Positions 8,744 to 17,475 of a stretch of DNA of 64,000 nt are shown here, piece by piece. The notes below the pieces were generated by a model. That model saw only the letters and a program-made list of their open reading frames with translations. It was not told where the DNA came from and searched no databases. The stretch is from Agaribacter marinus (GTDB taxonomy: Bacteria > Pseudomonadota > Gammaproteobacteria > Enterobacterales > Alteromonadaceae), in NCBI RefSeq assembly GCF_030160655.1, contig NZ_BSOT01000006.1, positions 682,001-746,000 on the forward strand. Reading direction: 5' to 3'. The translations under genes were made by a program, and so were the position numbers. How positions within the stretch are numbered: the first letter of the stretch is position 1; the number at the start of each line of letters is the position of its first letter.

Positions 8744-9231
8744 TGACGCAAGTTAAGTTAGATCGCAAGGTAATTCAGTGTGATACAGAGCAAGAAACAG
8801 ATACGCTCGCTAAAAATTTTGCGGAACAATTATTGAAACAAAATTTAGGCGGTACACTTATTTTTTTAAAAGGTGATCTAGGCGCAGGGAAAACGACATT
8901 TTCTCGAGGGCTATTGCTTGCACTAGGGCACAAAGGCAGTGTGAAAAGCCCAACCTATGCGCTTGTAGAACCATATAAAATAAGAGACATTGACGTATTT
9001 CATTTTGACTTATATCGACTCGCTGACCCTGAAGAACTTGAGTTCATGGGAATAAGGGATTATTTTAATGAGAATACTTTCTGCTTAGTAGAGTGGCCAG
9101 ATAAGGGATATGGTTTATTACCGCCAGCAGATATCGAAATATTATTAGCATATACTGATGTTGGGCGGCAATTTGATATTGTCGGTAAATCGGATAAAGG
9201 CATTCAGTTAGTAGAGCAGTTACACATCTGA
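8743..9231 (+). CDS. tsaE: tRNA threonylcarbamoyladenosine biosynthesis ATPase TsaE
   Basis: This 162-residue P-loop protein works with TsaB and TsaD to add the t6A modification at A37 of ANN-decoding tRNAs. The Walker A motif is GDLGAGKTTFSRG. SPTYALVEPY and FDLYRLADPEELEFMGIRDY are family hallmarks. It overlaps nnr by one base and is followed two bases later by amiB. Confidence 0.96.
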   Translation: MTQVKLDRKVIQCDTEQETDTLAKNFAEQLLKQNLGGTLIFLKGDLGAGKTTFSRGLLLALGHKGSVKSPTYALVEPYKIRDIDVFHFDLYRLADPEELEFMGIRDYFNENTFCLVEWPDKGYGLLPPADIEILLAYTDVGRQFDIVGKSDKGIQLVEQLHI

Positions 9232-9232
9232 A

Positions 9233-10621
9233 ATGAATAATTTTTATATCAAAAGTGGCATCAAAAACGTTGAAAGTGGCAAACCGTATTGCTCATGTCT
9301 GTGGCGCACTGCACAAACCTTTTTTGCTTTGTTTACAATTTCTCTTGCGATTGCATCAAGCGTAACTGCTGGCGAAATAAAAGATGCCCGATTTTCGTTT
9401 GCAGCCGATACAAGCCGTCTTGTACTTGAGTTAGAGTCTGCACCCAAGTTTACGTATTTCACATTAAAGAATCCGCAGCGTTTGGTTGTTGATTTGCAAA
9501 ATGTCGACAACAACTTCTCTTTTACTGATTTACGTTTAAAGGGTAATCTTGTCGATAAAATTCGGCATAGTAAACCGAAAAGCCCGAACGATACCCGTTT
9601 AGTCATCGAATTAGCCAGTAAAGCCCAGATCAAATTGTTCTCGGTAGCGAAAAACGCTGACTTTCCTGACCGTTTAGTGATTGAGTTAGTCGACCCTAAT
9701 CCAGTGCCTGTACTCGTAAATTCGACAGGGCCAAATAGAGACAAGAACATTATTGTGGTTATTGACCCCGGACATGGCGGCACTGATCCTGGTTCTATCG
9801 GGCCAACGGGTACTTATGAGAAAAACATAACCTTAAGCATATCAAAGATGCTAGCGCGTTTGATTGAGAATGAGCCAGGTATTAAAGGCGTGATGACCCG
9901 GAATAGCGACTTTTATATATCACCTAATGAAAGGCCAAAAATCGCTGCTAGAGAGCAGGCGGACTTACTTGTTTCTATTCACGCCGATGCATTTACTACA
10001 CCGCAGCCGCGTGGCGCGTCGGTTTGGGTGTTATCAAAGGGGCGGGCCGACAGTGAACTTGGGCGATTGTTGGAACAAACAGAGCGGAGCTCCGCATTGT
10101 TAGGTGCTGCGGCTGACGTGATTGAAGACCGTGATACAGAACGTTATTTTGCCGAAACTATTTTTAACATGTCGATGGACTTGTCTCGTGCATCAAGTTA
10201 TGAGTTGAGCAACAAAGTGATCCGAGAAATGAAAGGCATCACTAAAATGCATAAACGTACTCCTCAAAGTGCAAGTTTAGCCGTGTTAACCACACCAGAA
10301 ACACCCTCTATTTTGGTTGAAGTAGGGTTTATCTCTAATCCTGTAGAAGAAAAAAACCTCAATTGGTCCAAACATCGAGAACGCTTAGCATTAGCGGTCT
10401 TTAATGCAATAAAGGCGTATTTTAAGAAAACGCCGCCCGACGGTACATTATGGGCCGAATGGAAAGTCGATGAACCACAAGAACATAGAGTTTCAAGTGG
10501 TGAGTCATTGTCTTTGTTAGCCCAACAATACGGCGTAACGGTTCGCCAGCTCAAGAATGAAAACAAATTGACCTCGGACGTTGTGCGAATCGGACAGGTT
10601 TTGAAGATCCCTAGTTCATGA
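9233..10621 (+). CDS. amiB: N-acetylmuramoyl-L-alanine amidase AmiB-type
   Basis: The 462-residue exported amidase cleaves septal peptidoglycan during daughter cell separation. It has a long n-region and a signal peptide (hydrophobic FFALFTISLAIASSVTAG), an AMIN domain (about 45-150), and an Amidase_3 zinc domain (about 175-405). Metal ligands are seen in VIDPGHGGTDPGSIG, SIHADAF and ILVEVGFISNP. A C-terminal LysM repeat (about 415-460, HRVSSGESLSLLAQQYGVTV) binds peptidoglycan. The stop overlaps the mutL start by four bases. Confidence 0.95.
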   Translation: MNNFYIKSGIKNVESGKPYCSCLWRTAQTFFALFTISLAIASSVTAGEIKDARFSFAADTSRLVLELESAPKFTYFTLKNPQRLVVDLQNVDNNFSFTDLRLKGNLVDKIRHSKPKSPNDTRLVIELASKAQIKLFSVAKNADFPDRLVIELVDPNPVPVLVNSTGPNRDKNIIVVIDPGHGGTDPGSIGPTGTYEKNITLSISKMLARLIENEPGIKGVMTRNSDFYISPNERPKIAAREQADLLVSIHADAFTTPQPRGASVWVLSKGRADSELGRLLEQTERSSALLGAAADVIEDRDTERYFAETIFNMSMDLSRASSYELSNKVIREMKGITKMHKRTPQSASLAVLTTPETPSILVEVGFISNPVEEKNLNWSKHRERLALAVFNAIKAYFKKTPPDGTLWAEWKVDEPQEHRVSSGESLSLLAQQYGVTVRQLKNENKLTSDVVRIGQVLKIPSS

Positions 10622-12591
10622 GCGCCGATACCCTAGCAAAACCAACGATACGAGTTTTACCGCCGCAATTAGCAAACCAAATAGCTGCGGGTGAAGTGGT
10701 TGAGCGTCCAGCATCTGTCGTGAAAGAGCTAGTGGAAAACAGTATAGACGCTGGCGCCACATCTATTCATGTTGAGATTGAGCAGGGCGGGCACAAGCGT
10801 ATTTGTATTCGTGATAATGGTAGGGGGATTGCCAAAGATGAACTTCGTTTAGCGCTTAGCCGACATGCAACAAGCAAAATATACGGCTTAGATGACTTAG
10901 ATGCTATTGTTAGCATGGGATTTCGTGGCGAAGCATTAGCAAGTATCAGTTCTGTTAGTCGGTGTCTACTGACGTCTAAACCAGTAACACAAGATGAAGC
11001 GTGGCAAGCAAAAGCTGAAGGGCGTGATATGGACGTTGAAGTCACGCCAGCAGCACATCCTAATGGTACGTCAGTTGATGTCGTCGACCTCTTTTATAAT
11101 ACACCTGCTCGTCGACGTTTTTTACGCGCGGCAAAGACAGAATTTCAACACATTGAACACGTTATAAAGCGAATAGCTTTAGGGCACGCCAACGTCGCGT
11201 TTGAATTGACACACAATAATAAAAAAATATTGAAGTTTCCTGCAGCAACAACGCTGAAGCGCATTGAACAGGTATGTAAGCCTGCGTTTGTGCATGAAAT
11301 GGCCGAAGTAAATTATGCGTACGAAGAACTTGTTATCACGGGGTGGGTGAGTAAGGTCGGTGTTGGATTTGATAATAATGAGCAACAGTATCTCTTTATT
11401 AATAATCGAATGATGAAAGACCGTTTGTTAATGCACGCTATTCGTCAAGCGTATGAAGGTATGCTGCCAGATGCTAAGTACTCTGGGTTTGTCATTTTTT
11501 TGCATATTCCGCCAGATGAGCTCGATGTAAATGTACATCCAGCCAAGCATGAAGTTAGATTTCGCCAAGGAAGAAAAGTGCACGACGCCATTTTTAAAGC
11601 AATTTCTGAGGTGGTTTTGTCGGGTGCAAAAACTGAGTCGAAAAACAGCACGCACGAATATTTTTCACCTGAAAAAGCAGCGATGGTACAACCGAGAACT
11701 GACGACACCGAGCGGCCACCCAATCAGCAGAATAGTACCAGCATAGACGAACAAGCCACGCAGGTGCGTGATTATGTTCGTCCTATCCAAACTATATCGC
11801 CACAAGGCCCTGGTCTAAGTAGTGGCGTGAACAAGCGTAGCGGAGCGTCAGGTTTATACAAAGAAGGTTTTAGTAACAACAGTGCGAATGCTGCGATAAC
11901 CGAAGCCGGACGAAACTATCAGTCCTTGATGACTTCAGCTAGTAGATGCAACCAAGCACAAAGTGCTTCACCAACGGCAGATAGCCTTGAATGCTTGTTG
12001 TTCAATGAGCACTTATTGATAAATATTGCCGCCGACGTATCTGCTACTGCATCAACTACTAATAGAGGCTCAGCAACAAAACTTTTTGCAATACCCATTG
12101 ATGGTATTGTTTCTGCATTTCTGAAATACAAGTTCATTGAGCCTGAGGATATTGTGCAACAACCTCTACTAATGCCTGTGTCAGTCCAGCATGCTGATTT
12201 ACATAGCGACAAATCTGAGATCGACCGAGTAATTCAACTTTTTGCTCAATACGGTTTTACGCTCACGGCAAATGTAAACAAAGTAACTCTTAAACAAGTG
12301 CCAGCGTTTTTTAGACAGTTACCTTGGGCCAAAATGTTTGCGCCACTTGTGTCTAGTATATTAGTGTCTATAGTTTCAAAAAACCAAGATGCGAGTGATG
12401 ATGAAACGCTGAGTTTCTTTGACAGTTTAGCGATAAACTACGTAAAGTGTGTGCCGATGAATACGGAGGCCGTGTTTCAATTGGTGAATGACGCTCAACT
12501 CAATCTACACAATATGGCGTATGACATTGGTCGTGAACTGAATATGTCGTCTCTATTATTAAATGCTAAAGTATTAAATGCTGAAGGTTAA
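10618..12591 (+). CDS. mutL: DNA mismatch repair protein MutL
   Basis: This 657-residue GHKL ATPase couples mismatch recognition by MutS to strand cleavage and unwinding. The N-terminus shows AGEVVERPASVVKELVENSI (ATP-binding motif I), DNGRGI, GFRGEALASI and the DVxDLFYNTPARRRFL segment; LDVNVHPAKHEVRF follows near residue 310. A low-complexity linker (about 340-460) joins it to the C-terminal dimerisation domain. No DQHA(X)2E(X)4E endonuclease motif was seen, as expected for MutH-containing gammaproteobacteria. It overlaps amiB by four bases and is followed by miaA. Confidence 0.97.
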   Translation: MSADTLAKPTIRVLPPQLANQIAAGEVVERPASVVKELVENSIDAGATSIHVEIEQGGHKRICIRDNGRGIAKDELRLALSRHATSKIYGLDDLDAIVSMGFRGEALASISSVSRCLLTSKPVTQDEAWQAKAEGRDMDVEVTPAAHPNGTSVDVVDLFYNTPARRRFLRAAKTEFQHIEHVIKRIALGHANVAFELTHNNKKILKFPAATTLKRIEQVCKPAFVHEMAEVNYAYEELVITGWVSKVGVGFDNNEQQYLFINNRMMKDRLLMHAIRQAYEGMLPDAKYSGFVIFLHIPPDELDVNVHPAKHEVRFRQGRKVHDAIFKAISEVVLSGAKTESKNSTHEYFSPEKAAMVQPRTDDTERPPNQQNSTSIDEQATQVRDYVRPIQTISPQGPGLSSGVNKRSGASGLYKEGFSNNSANAAITEAGRNYQSLMTSASRCNQAQSASPTADSLECLLFNEHLLINIAADVSATASTTNRGSATKLFAIPIDGIVSAFLKYKFIEPEDIVQQPLLMPVSVQHADLHSDKSEIDRVIQLFAQYGFTLTANVNKVTLKQVPAFFRQLPWAKMFAPLVSSILVSIVSKNQDASDDETLSFFDSLAINYVKCVPMNTEAVFQLVNDAQLNLHNMAYDIGRELNMSSLLLNAKVLNAEG

Positions 12592-12594
12592 GTA

Positions 12595-13563
12595 ATGTCA
12601 TACGTTAAAGTGACTGATATTGCAGAGAACGAGCGTTTAGACAAAGAATACCCTCAAGTACTTTGTATCATGGGTCCTACTGCATCGGGGAAAACGTCTC
12701 TGGCGATTAACGCGGCAAAATTGACAAACGGTGAAGTCATTAGTGTTGATTCTGCGCTCATATACCAAGATATGAATATTGGCACAGCCAAACCGGATAC
12801 ACTGGAAATGGATGGTGTTAAGCATTGGTTATTAGACATACGAAATCCTGAGCAGTCTTATTCCGTCGCTGATTTCAGGAGAGACGCACTTGCCGCGATT
12901 GATGATATAACTGCTCGGGGAAAGTTGCCCATTTTAGCCGGTGGAACGATGATGTATTTCAATGCCCTCATTAACGGTATTTCTGAGGTGCCGGCAACAG
13001 AAACAAAAGTGAGAGAGCAAGTAAAATCCTTGATTGAGGAAAAGGGCTTAGCATCTGTTCACCGTATGTTAGCCGATGTAGATGAGGTGACTGGGAATAG
13101 AGTTCACCCAAACGATTTACAACGTACGTCAAGGGCATTGGAAGTGTATATTTCCACGGGTAAAACACTTACCTATTGGCAGTCAAAGAAGACGCCCCAA
13201 GCCAGATGTCAATTTACTCAATTTAGTATTATGCCAGATGCGCGAAATACATTGCATGCTAGAATTGAACAGCGATTTGACTTGATGTTAAACAATGGTT
13301 TTGTCGACGAAGTAAGGCGCTTGGTCGATAAATATAGTTTGCACCTAGATCTACCCTCAATGCGTAGTGTAGGATATCGTCAAGTCTATCAGCACTTAAA
13401 GGGCGAATACTCTTACGATGAGATGCGTCAGCTTGGCATTATTGCTACTCGACAATTGGCCAAACGGCAAATTACATGGTTACGATCATGGCAGAACATA
13501 AATGCACTGAATACTGACGATGAATCAAATTTGACGCAAGTTTTGCAAAAATTGGGTGCATAA
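12595..13563 (+). CDS. miaA: tRNA dimethylallyltransferase MiaA
   Basis: This 322-residue enzyme transfers a dimethylallyl group to A37 of tRNAs reading UNN codons. The P-loop is GPTASGKTSLAI. SVDSALIYQDMNIGTAKP, the LAGGTMMYFNALINGI loop and NDLQRTSRALEVY are family motifs. It starts three bases after mutL. E. coli miaA is heat-shock regulated and translated with hfq; no promoter was resolved here. Confidence 0.96.
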   Translation: MSYVKVTDIAENERLDKEYPQVLCIMGPTASGKTSLAINAAKLTNGEVISVDSALIYQDMNIGTAKPDTLEMDGVKHWLLDIRNPEQSYSVADFRRDALAAIDDITARGKLPILAGGTMMYFNALINGISEVPATETKVREQVKSLIEEKGLASVHRMLADVDEVTGNRVHPNDLQRTSRALEVYISTGKTLTYWQSKKTPQARCQFTQFSIMPDARNTLHARIEQRFDLMLNNGFVDEVRRLVDKYSLHLDLPSMRSVGYRQVYQHLKGEYSYDEMRQLGIIATRQLAKRQITWLRSWQNINALNTDDESNLTQVLQKLGA

Positions 13564-13633
13564 ACAAATAAATATGGTGTACACTTATCTGACACATGGG
13601 TAATCAAAACATAATAATAAATAAGGACATAGG

Positions 13634-13882
13634 ATGGCAAAAGGTCAGTCTTTACAAGACCCATTTTTAAACGCACTGAGAAAAGAGCGCATTCCTGTTT
13701 CAATTTATCTGGTAAATGGTATCAAACTGCAAGGTCAGGTTGAGTCATTTGACCAATTCGTTGTATTACTTAAAAATACCGTCAGTCAAATGGTATATAA
13801 GCACGCTATATCTACGGTTGTTCCGTCGCGCGCTATTACTATGCCAACAAATCATAACGACAACGACGGTAGCCAAGACTAA
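13634..13882 (+). CDS. hfq: RNA chaperone Hfq
   Basis: Hfq is an 82-residue Sm-like hexamer that pairs small RNAs with mRNAs. Sm1 is seen in [20 protein letters not shown] and [10 protein letters not shown], and Sm2 in [12 protein letters not shown]. The C-terminal tail is short (about 15 residues against about 35 in E. coli), which is usual in Alteromonadales. AAGGACATAGG precedes the ATG. It lies between miaA and hflX. Confidence 0.97.
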   Translation: MAKGQSLQDPFLNALRKERIPVSIYLVNGIKLQGQVESFDQFVVLLKNTVSQMVYKHAISTVVPSRAITMPTNHNDNDGSQD

Positions 13883-13897
13883 TTCCGGAGTTTATGT

Positions 13898-15184
13898 TTG
13901 TTTGATCGTTTTGATGCTGGTGAAAATGCCGTTCTTGTTCACGTAGACTTTTCTGACGAACAAAACAAAGAAGATCTTCAAGAATTACAGATGCTGGTTT
14001 CGTCTGCGGGCGTAAACCAGCTAGGTGTTATAACCGCAAAAAGAAATGCCCCTCATGCTAAATACTTTGTTGGCAGCGGTAAAGCTGAAGAAATAGCCGA
14101 TACAGTAAAAGCGTTAGATGCCAACGTAGTTATTTTCAACCACGCCTTATCACCTTCTCAAGAACGAAATATAGAAGCGTTGGTGAAATGTCGAGTGTTA
14201 GACAGAACGAGTCTAATACTGGATATTTTTGCGCAGAGAGCAAGAACCCACGAAGGCAAATTGCAAGTTGAGCTCGCGCAACTAAAACACATATCGACGC
14301 GTTTGATTCGAGGCTGGACTCACCTAGAGCGTCAAAAAGGTGGTATTGGTTTACGAGGTCCGGGTGAAACTCAGTTAGAAACGGATAGACGCCTACTACG
14401 AGGGCGTATTAAATCAATCTTAAAGCGCTTAGAACGTGTACAAAAACAACGTGAGCAAGGACGTCGCTCTCGTCAGCGTGCTGAAATCCCTACGGTTTCA
14501 CTTGTAGGGTATACCAACGCGGGTAAATCTACGTTGTTCAATACAATTACAGAAGCGGGCGTATATGCAGCAGATCAATTATTTGCAACGCTTGACCCAA
14601 CCCTTAGAAAAATTGAGTTGAGTGAAGTAGGTTCAGCGATATTGGCTGATACCGTAGGATTCATTAGGCATTTACCGCATGATTTGGTTGCCGCTTTTAA
14701 GGCGACGCTACAAGAAACACAGGAAGCAGACCTATTATTGCATGTCGTCGATTATTCTGACGCACAATACAAAGATAACATCGACCAAGTAAACGAAGTA
14801 CTTGATGAAATTGATGCTGATGAAGTGCCTCAATTGATTATTTGCAATAAGATTGATCGCTTAGAATCGGTTGTTCCGAAAATCGATAGAGACCAAGATG
14901 GTCGACCAATTCGCGTTTGGGTGTCGGCTCAACAAGGTTTAGGGATTGATTTATTAAGAAATGCCCTTACTGAATGTTTACGGGAGTCGATGGTTAATCA
15001 TCAACTTTGTATCCCAGCCGGTGATGGGAAGATACGTGGTATGCTCTATCAAATGAATTGTATTTTGGAGCAAAAATATTCGGACGATGGAGATTGGTTG
15101 GTAAATGTACAAATGCCCTCGTCTGATTGGCACCGTATGGATAAAAAAGTTGAGCATAGATTAAGTAAATACGTCGTTCATTAA
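13898..15184 (+). CDS. hflX: Ribosome-associated GTPase HflX
   Basis: This 428-residue Obg-superfamily GTPase rescues and splits ribosomes under stress. The N-terminal domain carries FVGSGKAEEIAD and the glycine-rich GGIGLRGPGETQLETDRR. The G domain has GYTNAGKST, DTVGFIRHLP and NKID. The start is a TTG at 13898 giving MFDRFDAGENAVLVH, which aligns with the E. coli N-terminus. CGGAG lies seven bases upstream. An out-of-frame ATG at 13894 hits a stop after three codons and could reduce initiation. Confidence 0.95.
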   Translation: MFDRFDAGENAVLVHVDFSDEQNKEDLQELQMLVSSAGVNQLGVITAKRNAPHAKYFVGSGKAEEIADTVKALDANVVIFNHALSPSQERNIEALVKCRVLDRTSLILDIFAQRARTHEGKLQVELAQLKHISTRLIRGWTHLERQKGGIGLRGPGETQLETDRRLLRGRIKSILKRLERVQKQREQGRRSRQRAEIPTVSLVGYTNAGKSTLFNTITEAGVYAADQLFATLDPTLRKIELSEVGSAILADTVGFIRHLPHDLVAAFKATLQETQEADLLLHVVDYSDAQYKDNIDQVNEVLDEIDADEVPQLIICNKIDRLESVVPKIDRDQDGRPIRVWVSAQQGLGIDLLRNALTECLRESMVNHQLCIPAGDGKIRGMLYQMNCILEQKYSDDGDWLVNVQMPSSDWHRMDKKVEHRLSKYVVH

Positions 15185-15309
15185 TCGAAAATAATTGTCG
15201 ATTTAGGCAAGATGTAAATTTTCTTACATTTTTATTCGTCGATGGGTAAAACTATTCGCGATTTGTTCTAGTATAATAATTAGTTAGAGTAATTTTGGAG
15301 TGTGTACTT

Positions 15310-16461
15310 ATGGCTTGGAATGAGCCTGGCGGTAATAACAACAATAACGACCCATGGAAAAACAAGGGTGGTAAAGATCAAGGTCCACCAGATTTAGACG
15401 ATGTTTTGAAAAATATTTTCGGAAAATTCGGCAAAGGTGGAAAAGGCGGAAGTGATGGTTCATCCAATGGCTTAACTGGAAAAGGTCTTGGCTTTGCTGC
15501 AATCGTTGCGCTTGTTATTTATGGTTTAAGTGGTTTTTATACGATAAAAGAAGCAGAGCGCGGCGTATTACTGAGGTTTGGCGAGTATAATGGTTTAGCT
15601 GATCCGGGTTTACAGTGGAAGTTCACGTTTATTGACCAAGTATTACCCGTCAATATGCAAGAAATCAATTCTTTACCTTCTAGAGGCGCGATGTTGACAG
15701 AAGATGAGAATATGGTTGGTGTGGAAATGGAAGTTCAGTATCGTGTTATCAATGCTCAACAGTGGGTTTTTGCGGTAGTAGATCCTGAAAAAAGTCTCAG
15801 TCAGGCTTTTGATAGTGCAATTCGTTATGTGATTGGCCATTCTAAAATGGACGATATCTTAACGGGTGGAAGAGAAGTAATTCGAGCCAGAGTGCTAGAA
15901 GAGCTTCAAGGCATTGTTGACCCATATGCTATGGGTGTGTCGATTATTGATTTGAACTTCACAAATGCTCGTCCACCTGAAGAAGTACGCGCTGCATTTG
16001 ATGACGCAATTGCTGCTCAGGAAGACCAAGAGCGTTTTATTCGTGAAGCTGAAGCATACTCAAAGGCTCGAGAGCCAGAAGCCCGTGGTGTGGTCAACAG
16101 AATGAACGAAGAAGCACAAGCATATAAAGAACGTGTCATTTTAGAAGCGCAAGGTGAAGTTGCACGTTTTGAAGCATTATTGCCACAATATGCCGCTGCA
16201 CCTGAGGTTACTCGTCAGCGTATATACCTAGAAACGATGGAACAAGTATTTAGCAATACCAGTAAAGTGATGGTGGATACTGAAGGTGGCGGTAATATGA
16301 TGTATTTGCCTTTGGATAAAATTATTCAGCAACAAGGACAAGCGGCGACTAACCCTGTGCGCTTAGATCCTAATCAGTTTCAGGGATTAACTAATGGTTT
16401 GGGCACGAATACTCGTCAAGACTCCTCGCGTAGCAACTCTTCAAGACAAGGGAGAAACTAG
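15310..16461 (+). CDS. hflK: FtsH protease modulator HflK
   Basis: HflK is an inner-membrane SPFH protein that forms cage-like assemblies with HflC around FtsH and modulates membrane proteolysis. The start MAWNEPGGNNNNNDPW is the family N-terminus, with GGAG ten bases upstream. A glycine-rich cytoplasmic tail precedes one membrane span (about 55-75, FAAIVALVIYGLSGFYTI), then a periplasmic SPFH domain, an alanine/glutamate-rich helix and a polar tail. A longer frame from TTG at 15295 is not needed. hflC follows three bases later. Confidence 0.95.
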   Translation: MAWNEPGGNNNNNDPWKNKGGKDQGPPDLDDVLKNIFGKFGKGGKGGSDGSSNGLTGKGLGFAAIVALVIYGLSGFYTIKEAERGVLLRFGEYNGLADPGLQWKFTFIDQVLPVNMQEINSLPSRGAMLTEDENMVGVEMEVQYRVINAQQWVFAVVDPEKSLSQAFDSAIRYVIGHSKMDDILTGGREVIRARVLEELQGIVDPYAMGVSIIDLNFTNARPPEEVRAAFDDAIAAQEDQERFIREAEAYSKAREPEARGVVNRMNEEAQAYKERVILEAQGEVARFEALLPQYAAAPEVTRQRIYLETMEQVFSNTSKVMVDTEGGGNMMYLPLDKIIQQQGQAATNPVRLDPNQFQGLTNGLGTNTRQDSSRSNSSRQGRN

Positions 16462-16464
16462 ACA

Positions 16465-17346
16465 ATGAAACCATTATTAGGCATTGCCGTTGCGTTGTTA
16501 TTAGTGCTTGGCTATAACTCATTATTTGTCGTCGCAGAGGGCACGCGAGCAATCGTTATTACCTTTGGTAAAGTAAAAATGGATAACTCGGAAGTCCCAG
16601 TTGTTTATGACCCTGGTCTGCATACTAAGATTCCATTTTTTGCGCGAGTTCAACGTTTAGATGCACGTATTCAAACGCTTGATGAACGTGCTGATCGGTT
16701 TGTTACCAGTGAAAAAGAGGATTTGATTGTAGATTCGTACGTCAAATGGCGGATCACGGATTTTTCTCGTTACTATCTTTCTACTGGTGGTAATATTTTA
16801 CAAGCTGAAACCTTGTTAAAACAAAAGGTTACCAATGGACTTCGTTCAGAATTTGGTACTCGTACCATTCAGCAAATAGTTTCTGGTGAGCGCAGTGAAT
16901 TAATGGATGACGCATTAACTCAAGCTGCTGACAGTTCAGACGAACTCGGTGTTGAGATAATTGATGTACGAGTAAAACAAATTAATTTGCCGGTTGAAAT
17001 CAGTAATTCAATATTCGATCGTATGCGTGCTGAACGGGCTGCGGCAGCAAGAGAATATCGTTCTAAAGGTCAAGAACAGGGCGAAATTATCCGTGCTAAC
17101 ATTGATGCAAAAGTGACGATTATGCTTGCCGATGCCGAGCGTAATGCACGTCAACTTCGTGGTGAAGGGGACGCACTCGCTGCCGAGATTTACGCGAATA
17201 CTTACAACAAAAGCCCTGAGTTTTATAGCTTCTTGAGAAGCATGGACGCTTATCGTCAAAGCTTCAACAGTAAAGCTGATATATTGGTTATTGAGCCTGA
17301 TAGTGACTTCTTTAAGTACATGAATCAAAGTTCTGGAAACCGCTAA
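16465..17346 (+). CDS. hflC: FtsH protease modulator HflC
   Basis: HflC, 293 residues, is the partner of HflK. It has an N-terminal membrane anchor (LLGIAVALLLVLGYNSLFVV), the SPFH domain with VVAEGTRAIVITFG, and the long helix DRMRAERAAAAREYRSKGQEQ. It ends the amiB-to-hflC run and is followed by a clear terminator. Confidence 0.96.
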   Translation: MKPLLGIAVALLLVLGYNSLFVVAEGTRAIVITFGKVKMDNSEVPVVYDPGLHTKIPFFARVQRLDARIQTLDERADRFVTSEKEDLIVDSYVKWRITDFSRYYLSTGGNILQAETLLKQKVTNGLRSEFGTRTIQQIVSGERSELMDDALTQAADSSDELGVEIIDVRVKQINLPVEISNSIFDRMRAERAAAAREYRSKGQEQGEIIRANIDAKVTIMLADAERNARQLRGEGDALAAEIYANTYNKSPEFYSFLRSMDAYRQSFNSKADILVIEPDSDFFKYMNQSSGNR

Positions 17347-17397
17347 CGGCCTAACACGTTTGCTTAAAAATTGTCTAAGTAATAAGTCAAATCTATC

Positions 17398-17423
17398 AAA
17401 ACCAATCCATACGGATTGGTTTT
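17398..17423 (+). terminator. Rho-independent terminator after hflC
   Basis: Perfect 11-base arms AAAACCAATCC and GGATTGGTTTT flank the loop ATAC, followed by GTTGTTTT. It lies between hflC and the convergent EAL-domain gene and can work both ways. Confidence 0.92.
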
Positions 17424-17475
17424 GTTGTTTTCACGTTTGTCTCTGTTACGATGAGGCTTAGGTACTACGTGCCTT

